Part shown: piece by piece, positions 37,797-46,082 of the stretch
How positions within the stretch are numbered: position 1 is the stretch's first letter
Layout of the letters: each line of letters begins with the position of its first letter
Made by a program: the position numbers and the translations under genes
Notes under the pieces: generated by a model
What the model saw: the letters and a program-made list of their open reading frames with translations, nothing else
Databases searched by the model: none
Told to the model about the DNA's origin: nothing
Source: an uncultured Spirochaetales bacterium
GTDB lineage: Bacteria; Spirochaetota; Spirochaetia; Sphaerochaetales; Sphaerochaetaceae
Direction: 5' to 3'
DNA length: 64,000 bases
Assembly (NCBI GenBank): GCA_949293595.1
Contig: CASFDW010000002.1
Span: 1-64,000, forward strand

Positions 37797-37825
37797 TTGG
37801 AAAAAATACTTCCATGGCACAGAAT
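37797..37825 (+). promoter_or_regulatory. Promoter giving a predicted leaderless peptidase mRNA
   Basis: TTGGAA (37797-37802), a 17-nt spacer, CAGAAT (37820-37825), then 6 nt to the ATG at 37832. No Shine-Dalgarno. Confidence 0.42.
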
Positions 37826-37831
37826 ATTGTC

Positions 37832-38881
37832 ATGGACATTTTCTCTTATTTCAGGAATCTGGCTTCCATCTCCTCGCCTTCCGGGCAGGAGGACGAGGTC
37901 AGGAAATATCTTGAGAGGCACTTCATGTCACTCGGATACGGCAGCAGGACGGACGAAAAAGGCAACATACTCTTCTTTCTGGACGAAGAAGGCAGGAAAC
38001 TGATGTACTGTGCGCACATGGACACGGTGCCGATCGCCGCAGACGCACATGTCATGGAGGATGGAAAAAGATTCTTCACGGACAGGACGACCGCGCTCGG
38101 AGCCGATGACAAGGCGGCCGTGGCCGTACTGATGAAGGAGGCGGAGAGGAGGGACAGTAGCGTGCTCTATCTGTTCACGGTGTCCGAGGAAACAGGACTG
38201 ACCGGATCCGCAGCCATCACAAGGGAATTCCTGTCCCCGTTCGACATAGCATACGCGATCGTGCCGGACACAGGTGGAAAGGTCGGGGACGTGATCGTCT
38301 CAGCCCCGGGCAAGACCCGTCTGAGGCTTGTTTTCAAGGGAAAGGCGGCACATGCGGGATTCGCCATAGAAAAAGGTGTCAACGCAATCCTCCTTGCGTC
38401 GGAATTCGTCACTCAGGCCGGCTCGGGAAGACTCAAAGACGGCTCTACCGTCAATATCGCGACCTTCTCAAGCGTGAACAGCACGAATGTTGTTCCAGCG
38501 GAGGCGGTGGTGGTGCTTGAATCCAGAAGCCTCGATGAAAAACGGCTCGACGGGATCATATCCGATCTCATCGAGAAAGCGGGCAAGATCAATCCGGATG
38601 TCGGAATCCTCGAAGAAAGGCTGTACAGGCCCTACCGCCACGATCCGGACAGCCCGGTAATCAGATTCGCAATGTCGGCGATTCCTGGTGCTGGAACGCG
38701 CTCCTCCATGGGAGGATCGGATGCGAACAATCTGAACATGCTCGGAATTCCGGCGCTGGTCATAAGCTGCGGCTATGAGAACGCCCACTCCGTGGACGAA
38801 GCGGTGGAAAAAAGCGAAATGCTGGAGCTGGAAAAGGTGATATCAGACATCAGCGCGGCCTTCAAGCTCGCAAATGCCTGA
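37832..38881 (+). CDS. M20-family metallopeptidase (peptidase T-like)
   Basis: 349 residues. A di-zinc aminopeptidase or amidohydrolase of the cytoplasm. Metal and catalytic motifs in order: HMDTVP, ALGADDKAAVAVLM, SEETGLTGS (catalytic Glu pair), GKAAHAG of the dimerisation domain, and the last ligand His in ENAHSVDEA. The start at 37832 (MDIFSYFRNLASISSPSGQ) fits both the family N-terminus and the promoter spacing; an ATG 18 nt earlier (37814) is possible. The 3' end overlaps the convergent RNase D gene by 39 nt. Confidence 0.85.
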   Translation: MDIFSYFRNLASISSPSGQEDEVRKYLERHFMSLGYGSRTDEKGNILFFLDEEGRKLMYCAHMDTVPIAADAHVMEDGKRFFTDRTTALGADDKAAVAVLMKEAERRDSSVLYLFTVSEETGLTGSAAITREFLSPFDIAYAIVPDTGGKVGDVIVSAPGKTRLRLVFKGKAAHAGFAIEKGVNAILLASEFVTQAGSGRLKDGSTVNIATFSSVNSTNVVPAEAVVVLESRSLDEKRLDGIISDLIEKAGKINPDVGILEERLYRPYRHDPDSPVIRFAMSAIPGAGTRSSMGGSDANNLNMLGIPALVISCGYENAHSVDEAVEKSEMLELEKVISDISAAFKLANA

Positions 38882-39724
38882 CTCCACCGCTTTTTCGAAC
38901 GCCTCGATCAAAAGGCTCCTGAATCTTTTGGGAGCCCCTTCGAGCTCCTTCGCCATGTCCGGACGGCATTTCGGACACTTCAGGCTGATCCTCAGCACCT
39001 CCCTCTTGTCAAGGACGTTGACCGCCGGAACATTGAAGCGTTCCGCAATCGCCTCCCTGGCATTGAACAGGTTCCTGAGATAGACCTTCTCCGCACGGTT
39101 CAGCATGCGGGTGTTCGTAAGCTTCATCCATCCCGGCTTTCCGGGGCTGACGGCGCAGATGTTCCTCATGGCGCCTGCGACCTGGTCCTCCAGACCGGCC
39201 TCGGCCACCCGTCTTTCAAGCTCGTGTCTGAGCAGGAACAGATATTTAACGTCATCCAGGGCATAGGCTATCTGCCTGTCGGAAAGAGGGCGTCTCATCC
39301 AGTTCTCCTGCTGGTTCTTTTTCTTGTCCCCTGCTCCAGGAAGATCGAGAAATGCGGACAGCACCTTGTCAAGCCCTCCGTTTTCCCCGAGGGCCTTTGC
39401 AAGGACGCGCAGATCAAATACCCTCTTTGTCCTGATTCCGTATTTCTTGAACAGGATGGACAGGTCGCTCCTGCATTCAAACCATATCTTTTCGAAATCC
39501 GCAGAGAAAAAGCTTTCCAGACCGCGTCCGGTCAGGGAATCGGAAAGCACGTCTGCCAGATAGAATGCGGTACCGTCATAAAGCTGCATCGTGCATATGT
39601 GCTCGCCGTACACATGCAGGTTGCACTCCTCCTCGAAATCGACGGCTACGGAAATACCCTTGTCCTCCCATCCGCGGGCAAGCTCGGCAAGCCTGTCGTC
39701 ATCCAATACAATCTCGTAGTCCAA
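38843..39724 (-). CDS. rnd: Ribonuclease D
   Basis: 293 residues. A 3'-5' exoribonuclease trimming tRNA and other stable RNA precursors. DEDDy motifs are visible: D29-x-E31, the ECRSDLSIL Asp, and YALDDVKYL with Tyr and Asp of ExoIII. The region after about 200 is an HRDC-like helical extension. The start is TTG at 39724, immediately after the TGA of the WYL regulator gene (TGATTG), with GGAGG 9 nt upstream, so the two are co-translated. Confidence 0.88.
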   Translation of the reverse strand: MDYEIVLDDDRLAELARGWEDKGISVAVDFEEECNLHVYGEHICTMQLYDGTAFYLADVLSDSLTGRGLESFFSADFEKIWFECRSDLSILFKKYGIRTKRVFDLRVLAKALGENGGLDKVLSAFLDLPGAGDKKKNQQENWMRRPLSDRQIAYALDDVKYLFLLRHELERRVAEAGLEDQVAGAMRNICAVSPGKPGWMKLTNTRMLNRAEKVYLRNLFNAREAIAERFNVPAVNVLDKREVLRISLKCPKCRPDMAKELEGAPKRFRSLLIEAFEKAVESGICELEGRADV

Positions 39725-40630
39725 TCAGGAAAACCTCCCGGCCATCTCGATGCAGGCCCTCTGATATTTTTCAACGAACGACGGAGGCGAAACGGGCATC
39801 GCCGACGTACCGTAGAAAAGGATCCGGGACAGAAGCTCGGTATCGTTCGACACCGGCATCCTCAGCTCGAGCGTCCCGTCACCGAGCTCCACGATCTTCT
39901 GGTTCTTCTGCCAGACCTGGTTCTTGACGATATCCTTCGCCCACCCTGTGAAATGGATGACATACTCGCTTTCCTCCAGATCGTTGTTGAATATCCCGTA
40001 GCCGTCCAGAAACCTCTCGAGCCTTGCCCCGTCGGAAAATAAAATGTCCTCGTCCGTAGGCAACACATCGGATATCCTTGAAAGGGAGAACGTCACCATC
40101 TTGCCGCCCTTGTCGACATCTATTGCGGCAAGATACCAGATTTCCCCGTAATTGACAAGCTTGAGCGGCTCGACCAGGCGCAGCCTGTCCGCCGACAGAT
40201 AACGGAGAAGGACGCGTTTCGAATTCTTCAGAGCTTCCATGAGGCGCAGGTAAATTCCCGGCTTGAAATCCTCACGTGCATATGACTTGTATTTTACATA
40301 CCCGGAATCACCGGATATGACGGCGGAGGAGGAACGCTGGCGGAACGGCATGTCCTCCTCCCGGCTGCGCGCCATCAGAAGCGATTCATCGGCCCTCCAT
40401 GCGGCAAGCCTCCGCGAGCTTTCCGGTGTGAGGTGGAAGGACTTCGTCCCAGGATCGTAGCATATGTCCAGATTCCCGCACGCAAGCGGGCACCTCTCCA
40501 TGAGGTAGTTCTTATCCCGCCGTATCTGCTTCAAAGAAACCTCGTAGCGTGTGGCGACATCCTTTATGCGGAAACACCCCTTTTCCATAAGCTGGTCCAG
40601 GATGTACATGACTCTTTCTGTCTGGCTCAT
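39725..40630 (-). CDS. WYL-domain transcriptional regulator
   Basis: 301 residues. An N-terminal winged helix-turn-helix (about 5-60, with IKDVATRYEVSLKQIRRDKNYL) is followed by a WYL ligand-sensing domain (AIDVDKGGKMVTFSLSRISDVLPT) and a WCX-like C-terminus. Such regulators often sense nucleic-acid or nucleotide signals in stress, repair or defence contexts. Transcribed from a strong promoter whose -10 box ends 6 nt before the ATG. Stop codon abuts the start of rnd. Confidence 0.88.
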   Translation of the reverse strand: MSQTERVMYILDQLMEKGCFRIKDVATRYEVSLKQIRRDKNYLMERCPLACGNLDICYDPGTKSFHLTPESSRRLAAWRADESLLMARSREEDMPFRQRSSSAVISGDSGYVKYKSYAREDFKPGIYLRLMEALKNSKRVLLRYLSADRLRLVEPLKLVNYGEIWYLAAIDVDKGGKMVTFSLSRISDVLPTDEDILFSDGARLERFLDGYGIFNNDLEESEYVIHFTGWAKDIVKNQVWQKNQKIVELGDGTLELRMPVSNDTELLSRILFYGTSAMPVSPPSFVEKYQRACIEMAGRFS

Positions 40631-40636
40631 GCATAC

Positions 40637-40665
40637 ATTATAAGTTCGGGGCCCGAGGTAATCAA
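40637..40665 (-). promoter_or_regulatory. Strong promoter giving a predicted leaderless WYL-regulator mRNA
   Basis: On the minus strand TTGATT (40665-40660), a 17-nt spacer, a perfect TATAAT (40642-40637), then 6 nt to the ATG at 40630. No Shine-Dalgarno. Confidence 0.65.
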
Positions 40666-41375
40666 TTCATCTCCTCGATGTAATGCACGTAGTCCAGAGC
40701 TCCGAGCGCCTCTATTATCTCGTTGTGTGTCTTGTATTTCTTGAGATCGCTTCCGATTATGGTCAGCGATATGGAGTAAACGCACAGGCCTGTGTTCATG
40801 TACGACGGGTTGGCCTCTATGTCGTCTATCCTCAACCCGAGCCTGCGCAGCGTTGCGGAGAAATCCTGTATGCGGGTCCTGTCCGCAAGCTCGAGGTGGA
40901 TGTCGAAATGGTTGGAACGGTTCTTGAGCCTGAACTCAACGACCGGAAGGAAGCACAGGATGAGGAACATCGATACGGTGGCAGCCAGCGTCAACGTGTA
41001 GAACCCGGCACCCACGGTAAGCCCGAGGATACCGCATGTCCACAAGCCGAAGGAGGTCGTAAGACCCTTTATCCTGCTTCTGGAGCTGAAGAGGATGGAG
41101 TTGTTGCTCATTATCGCCATGCCTATCACCGCGGCGGCGGACAAAAACGGGATTCCAAGGAAATACTGGTCCAGCAGCATGGACATCACGGTTGCCAGGG
41201 AGACCAGGATGAACGTCCTCATCCCTGCCGAATGACGTTTGTTGGAACGCTCCGCACCTATGACGGCGGACAATACGACGGCGAGCAGGATCCTGAGGAC
41301 GACGGATCCGGCACACAGCACCGACGACCATGGCCCCAGAAGCACCGCAATTGGATCTGTAAAACCGATATTCAT
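40662..41375 (-). CDS. MgtC/SapB family membrane protein
   Basis: 237 residues. Four to five N-terminal helices contain the MgtC motifs RILLAVVLSAVIGAERSNKRHSAGMRT (about 28-54) and MVIGMAIMSN-type glycine loops, followed by a soluble ACT-like domain (about 155-237). Family members modulate magnesium homeostasis or ATP synthase activity. The ATG at 41375 has GGAGG 6 nt upstream. Downstream of the antiporter gene by 19 nt and probably co-transcribed with it, as both concern ion balance. Confidence 0.85.
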   Translation of the reverse strand: MNIGFTDPIAVLLGPWSSVLCAGSVVLRILLAVVLSAVIGAERSNKRHSAGMRTFILVSLATVMSMLLDQYFLGIPFLSAAAVIGMAIMSNNSILFSSRSRIKGLTTSFGLWTCGILGLTVGAGFYTLTLAATVSMFLILCFLPVVEFRLKNRSNHFDIHLELADRTRIQDFSATLRRLGLRIDDIEANPSYMNTGLCVYSISLTIIGSDLKKYKTHNEIIEALGALDYVHYIEEMN

Positions 41376-41394
41376 CACACACCTCCGATTAAAC

Positions 41395-42825
41395 TCATCT
41401 GTACCGGGCGCCCATCCGCCTCCGTCCTGCGAACGCCAGATACTGTTCCGCAGCCTCCGTGAAGGCCTCCTCGTCCGTCATGATCCGGCTCGGATGGGGA
41501 ATCTCGTCCTGTATGCGCATGACGCGGTCGACAAGCGCGCCAAGACCATCGTCGCCACGAGCGGCGGAAAACACGATTTCATCCTTCACCGCATTCTGGT
41601 CATAGGAATGCGAAAGATACAGCGCCAGCTTGGCGGATGCCGGACCTATAAGCTCGTAAAGGACGCTTGAAGCCAGGATTATTGTCTCCAGGGCCTCTCC
41701 CGCCTCCCCGCCGAGGGTACGGGCACCTATCGCTGCAAGTCCTATTGCGACACCGGCCTGCGGGACCAATGCAAGCCCGAGGTAATTCCTTACCTCCGGC
41801 TTCTTCCCGACAACCGCGGAGCCCAGGAACGCACCGGAATACTTTCCAATGATGCGGACCAGGAAATACGAGAACCCGACCGTAAGCAGAGATACCGATC
41901 CTACAGACGACGACATTGAGAACAAAGCACCGAGGTTGAAAGACAAGCCCGAACGTACGAAAAACAAAAGAAGTATGGGAGGGCTGAAATAATTCAACTG
42001 CTTGAAAAGCCTTTCATCCTTGGCGAAATTGATGTACACGGTCCCCATGGACATGCATCCAAGCAGCGGGGAGACGCCCAGAAGCGCACAGATCCCGCAA
42101 AACGTGAACAGCATGGCCACAAGCACGATGAGCCTGTTGTCCGTGGACCTTTTCGCAAGCAGGAGCTTCAGAAGGAATCCGAAGAAGCATCCGAGGACAA
42201 GGACCGCGATGTTCACGATCATGGGCTGCGCGAGGCTTGATGCGCTGAAAGTCCCCGACATGGATGCCAGAGCCGCCGAAATAGCTATGCTGTACGCCAT
42301 CAGTCCGACGACATCGTCCAGGGCCACGACCTGCAGCAGTGTGTCGACGAAATCACCCCTGGCTCCGGTCTGCCTTATTGTCATGAGCGTCGATGCCGGC
42401 GCGGTGGCCGAAGCAAGCGCGGCAAGCACGATTGAAAACGAGAAATCAAGTCCCAGAACGTAGAACAACGCCACGAACACGAAAACAGACGCCAGAAGGG
42501 CCTCCATCACGGTTATGATGAAAACCTTTGCCCCGTTCCTCCTCAGGACGTCGAACCGGAAGAATTCGGCCGCACTGAAGGCGATGAACGCAAGGGCGAT
42601 GTCGGAAAGGAAATCCATGCCGTCTATCACCTTGACCGGTATCACACCCAGGCAGTACGGTCCGAGCACAACACCGGCAATGATGTATGCGGTGACATTG
42701 GGCAACTTCAGCAGCTTTGCAACCCTTGTGAAAAGAAATCCGAAAAAAAGCATGAAGGCGATCGAAACCATGACCGCCGCAGCAGATGAAGAGCCCTCAA
42801 GCAGGCCCGCTATGTAATGATACAT
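41395..42825 (-). CDS. Cation:proton antiporter, CPA2 family
   Basis: 476 residues with about 12 helices. FTRVAKLLKLPNVTAYIIAGVVLGPYCLG (about 33-61) and the SATAPASTLMTIRQTGARGDFVDTLLQVVALDDVVGL region (about 138-174) are the classic CPA2 signatures, the latter with the ion-binding Asp pair. The C-terminus is short and lacks the TrkA-N regulatory domain seen in Kef proteins. AGGAGGAGGGG precedes the ATG. Likely exchanges sodium or potassium for protons, relevant to an organism with a sodium-pumping decarboxylase. Confidence 0.9.
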   Translation of the reverse strand: MYHYIAGLLEGSSSAAAVMVSIAFMLFFGFLFTRVAKLLKLPNVTAYIIAGVVLGPYCLGVIPVKVIDGMDFLSDIALAFIAFSAAEFFRFDVLRRNGAKVFIITVMEALLASVFVFVALFYVLGLDFSFSIVLAALASATAPASTLMTIRQTGARGDFVDTLLQVVALDDVVGLMAYSIAISAALASMSGTFSASSLAQPMIVNIAVLVLGCFFGFLLKLLLAKRSTDNRLIVLVAMLFTFCGICALLGVSPLLGCMSMGTVYINFAKDERLFKQLNYFSPPILLLFFVRSGLSFNLGALFSMSSSVGSVSLLTVGFSYFLVRIIGKYSGAFLGSAVVGKKPEVRNYLGLALVPQAGVAIGLAAIGARTLGGEAGEALETIILASSVLYELIGPASAKLALYLSHSYDQNAVKDEIVFSAARGDDGLGALVDRVMRIQDEIPHPSRIMTDEEAFTEAAEQYLAFAGRRRMGARYR

Positions 42826-43045
42826 CGTCCCCTCCTCCTGATAATCGATAATGGTTCGGAATCACCAGGGACTGTGGTATAAATCGGGATGGAAATGAAA
42901 TCGCAACATCCTTTGAAAAATTTCTTTTCCCATTTGTGTCCATCCTCCCGGTTTTTTTATTTTCAACATGTTAAAATGGATTTATTATAAATTCAAATTA
43001 TATTTTTTTTAGTGTTCATAAAAAAAATTTTTAGAGGAGCCCCAC

Positions 43046-43939
43046 ATGCTTGATATGAAACTGGAAACACTCATCACCGTCGCCTCCCAAAAATCCTTTA
43101 CGAAGGCCGCGCAGGTCCTCTGTCTGACGCAGCCTGCGGTAAGCCACCACATAAAGGAATTGGAGGAGGAGCTCGGGCATAAGCTGATACACAGGGTTAA
43201 AGGAACACTTCTCCTTACAAGGGAAGGAGATATCGCAGTCAATTATGCAAAAAGGCTAAAAGCCTTGTATGAGAAGATGAAGGCGGAGATGGACGACGAG
43301 GACAAGAACCCCACAAAGCTGAGGATAGGCATCACCCATACGGCGGAAAGCAACGCCATACCCCTTTCACTGGCAAAATACAGTAGTGAATCGGGAGACA
43401 TGAGCATAACGATTATTACTAATACCCTAAAAAAACTTTATGCAAAGCTGGAAAACTATGAATTGGATTTGGCAATAGCCGACGGGAAGCCTGATAATCC
43501 GAACCTGAATTCGTTCATGCTCGACACGGACTACCTGGTCTGTGTCATGTCCAACAACAATCCGCTTGCGAGGAAATCGATGATAAGGCTCAGCGACCTG
43601 AAGAAGGAGAAAATGATACTGAGGCTTCCCTCCTCTGCATCCAGGGTATACTTCGAATCGATGCTTGCAAACCTCGGGGAGAGCCTCAGCAATTTCAACG
43701 TGATCATGCAGGTGGACAACATAGCAACGATAAAGGACCTCATCAGGAAGGACTTCGGGGTATCGATCCTTGCGAAGAGCACCTGCCAGGACGAAATCCA
43801 GAAGGGAAAGATCACAGTGCTTCCGATAGAGAACATGAGCATGGTCCGGGAGACGAACATAATCTATAACAAGGATTTCACCCATATAGACATCCTCAAC
43901 GAAATTGCAAAGGTCTACCACGAGGTGGTCGGGAAGTAA
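43046..43939 (+). CDS. LysR-family transcriptional regulator
   Basis: 297 residues. The N-terminal winged HTH (FTKAAQVLCLTQPAVSHHIKELEEELGHKLI) is canonical; the effector domain begins near 90 (LRIGITHTAESNAIP). AGAGGAG precedes the ATG. The 220-nt upstream region, shared with the divergent antiporter gene, is very AT-rich with long A and T runs, as typical of LysR operator regions. Target genes are probably the antiporter/mgtC unit or the nearby pckG; this is positional inference. Confidence 0.9.
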   Translation: MLDMKLETLITVASQKSFTKAAQVLCLTQPAVSHHIKELEEELGHKLIHRVKGTLLLTREGDIAVNYAKRLKALYEKMKAEMDDEDKNPTKLRIGITHTAESNAIPLSLAKYSSESGDMSITIITNTLKKLYAKLENYELDLAIADGKPDNPNLNSFMLDTDYLVCVMSNNNPLARKSMIRLSDLKKEKMILRLPSSASRVYFESMLANLGESLSNFNVIMQVDNIATIKDLIRKDFGVSILAKSTCQDEIQKGKITVLPIENMSMVRETNIIYNKDFTHIDILNEIAKVYHEVVGK

Positions 43940-43940
43940 A

Positions 43941-43968
43941 AAAAAATCCCGGCACCTTGATGCCGGGA
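43941..43968 (-). terminator. Terminator of pckG
   Basis: TCCCGGCA / TGCCGGGA stem (43947-43968, loop 6), followed on the minus strand by a T-run that reaches into the LysR stop codon. No T-run follows on the plus strand. Confidence 0.85.
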
Positions 43969-43986
43969 AAATGTTCAGATCCGAAC

Positions 43987-45810
43987 TTATTTCTTGAGCG
44001 CAGCCTCGAGAGTGTCGAGCATTGCCGAAAGCTCCTTCGGAAGATGCTTGCCGAACTTCGGATAGTGGTTGGTCCTGATGTCCTCCACTTCCCTGAGCCA
44101 TCCGGCGGTATCGACCTTGAGGAGTTCGGCCATATCGGCTTCCGTAACCCCTTCCGGGCGGTCGATGGCGTCGACTGTCGGCATGATTCCGATTGCGGTG
44201 TCGACTGTCTTCGCGGTTCCGTCGCAGCACTCGAAAATCCACTTGAGGACACGGCTGTTGTCACCGTAACCCGGCCAGAGCCACTTGCCGTCCGCAGTCT
44301 TTCTGAACCAGTTGACATAGAAGATCTTGGGCAACACATCCTGGCTCGGAGCAGCCTTGCCCACATCGATCCAGTGCTGGAAATAGTCGCCCATGTTGTA
44401 TCCACAGAACGGAAGCATTGCGAACGGATCCCTTCTGATCGTTCCTGCCTTCACATCGAGGGTTGCGGCTGTAACCTCGGAACCGACGATGGAGCCGAGG
44501 AACACGCCATGGTTCCAGTTCCTCGCCATATGTACGAGAGGAATCGTCGAAGGCCTTCTGCCACCGAAGAGAATTGCGGAAACGGGAACACCCTGCGGGT
44601 CCTCCCATTCGGGAGCGATGCACGGGCACTGCTTTGCAGGAGCGGTGAACCTTGAATTCGGATGAGCCGCAGGCTTCTGCTCCTTGTTGCCCTTGTCCTG
44701 TACCCATTCGTTTCCTGTCCAGTCGATGAGCTTTCCGGGGGCGTCATAGCCGATCCCCTCCCACCATACATCCTTGTCCTCGGTGAGGGCGACGTTGGTG
44801 AAGATGGTGTTCTTGCTTGCAGCCGCAAGTGCGTTGAAGTTGGAGGAAGCGGATGTTCCGGGAGCGACTCCGAAGAAACCGGCCTCCGGGTTGATGGCAT
44901 AGAGCCTGCCATCCTTGCCGGGCTTCATCCATGCGATGTCGTCACCGATGGTCTCAACCTTCCAGCCCGGGATTGTCGGGATGAGCATAGCAAGGTTGGT
45001 CTTTCCGCAAGCCGACGGGAATGCGCCGGTCACATACTTGCTCTTTCCTTCAGGACTTGTGATCTTGAGGATGAGCATGTGCTCGGCAAGCCATCCCTCG
45101 TCACGGGCGAGGACGCTGGCGATCCTGAGCGCGAGGCACTTCTTTCCGAGAAGGGCGTTTCCACCGTATCCGGAACCATACGACCAGATCTCCCTTGTCT
45201 CGGGGAACTGGCTGATATACTTGTGCTCCATCGGAGCGCACGGCCACTTGCCGTTGTCGGACTCGCCCTCCGCAAGGGGCTTGCCAACGGAATGGAGGCA
45301 AGGAACAAAATATCCGTCGGTTCCGAGAAGGTCGACGACCTTTTCACCGACACGGGTCATGATCATCATGTTGCATACAACATATGCCGAATCGGTGATC
45401 TCAACACCAATCTTGCTGATTGGAGAACCGAGGGGTCCCATCGAGAAAGGAATGACATACATGGTCCTGCCCTTCATGCATCCCCTGTAAAGATCCGTCA
45501 TGGTCTTCTTGAGTTCGGTGGGATCGATCCAGTTGTTGGTCGGGCCGGCAGCCTCCTGGGTCTTGGCTGCGATGAAGGTTCTCTTTTCAACACGTGCCAC
45601 GTCAGAAGGGTCGGAATTGAAAAGTACGCAACCCGGCTTCTTTTCCTCGTTGAGGCGGACGGCAAGACCGCTGTCGACGCACTGTGAGATAAGAGCGTCA
45701 TACTGCTCCTTGGAGCCGTCTGCAAGCACTACGTCATCCGGCTGGCAGAGTTCCTTGATTTCCTCAATCCAGCTGATAAGCTTCGCATGTTTGAGATCTT
45801 TAATAGTCAT
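43987..45810 (-). CDS. pckG: Phosphoenolpyruvate carboxykinase (GTP)
   Basis: 607 residues, the GTP-dependent form. Interconverts oxaloacetate + GTP and PEP + CO2 + GDP. The kinase-1 loop [14 protein letters not shown] (about 260-274) contains the reactive Cys of the GTP family; the [26 protein letters not shown] region and the [14 protein letters not shown] segment are also diagnostic. AAGGAG lies 8 nt before the ATG at 45810 (an in-frame TTG precedes it). In fermenters the enzyme can run towards oxaloacetate, supplying the decarboxylase and C4 acids. Confidence 0.96.
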   Translation of the reverse strand: MTIKDLKHAKLISWIEEIKELCQPDDVVLADGSKEQYDALISQCVDSGLAVRLNEEKKPGCVLFNSDPSDVARVEKRTFIAAKTQEAAGPTNNWIDPTELKKTMTDLYRGCMKGRTMYVIPFSMGPLGSPISKIGVEITDSAYVVCNMMIMTRVGEKVVDLLGTDGYFVPCLHSVGKPLAEGESDNGKWPCAPMEHKYISQFPETREIWSYGSGYGGNALLGKKCLALRIASVLARDEGWLAEHMLILKITSPEGKSKYVTGAFPSACGKTNLAMLIPTIPGWKVETIGDDIAWMKPGKDGRLYAINPEAGFFGVAPGTSASSNFNALAAASKNTIFTNVALTEDKDVWWEGIGYDAPGKLIDWTGNEWVQDKGNKEQKPAAHPNSRFTAPAKQCPCIAPEWEDPQGVPVSAILFGGRRPSTIPLVHMARNWNHGVFLGSIVGSEVTAATLDVKAGTIRRDPFAMLPFCGYNMGDYFQHWIDVGKAAPSQDVLPKIFYVNWFRKTADGKWLWPGYGDNSRVLKWIFECCDGTAKTVDTAIGIMPTVDAIDRPEGVTEADMAELLKVDTAGWLREVEDIRTNHYPKFGKHLPKELSAMLDTLEAALKK

Positions 45811-46038
45811 CAAAATTCTCCTTATATCGAATCCGGCATTGCCGGCTTCACATCTAGTTCTAAGAGTATCCTAAATGAGCAACGTGTGCAATACGGGGGA
45901 AAGCTAAATTTCACCCCGTGGAACCTAGAGGATATGTCTATCCCCCATATGGAATAACAAACGTATGCAAACACATTTCAAAACAGCATTTTCCGGGTGT
46001 TGTCCAACGAGTGCGGAGCATGTGGAAGGCATGACGGC

Positions 46039-46076
46039 CCGCCGCGGTTATCAGCGGCGGCTTTCTTTGCTATACT
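46039..46076 (+). promoter_or_regulatory. Promoter with inverted repeat, leaderless U32 peptidase mRNA
   Basis: TTATCA (46048-46053), a 17-nt spacer and TATACT (46071-46076, with an upstream TG), then GGATCC and the ATG at 46083. An inverted repeat CCGCCGC / GCGGCGG (46039-46045 and 46054-46060) brackets the -35 box exactly and may be an operator. No Shine-Dalgarno. The rest of the 45811-46082 gap holds only the pckG leader. Confidence 0.55.
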
Positions 46077-46082
46077 GGATCC

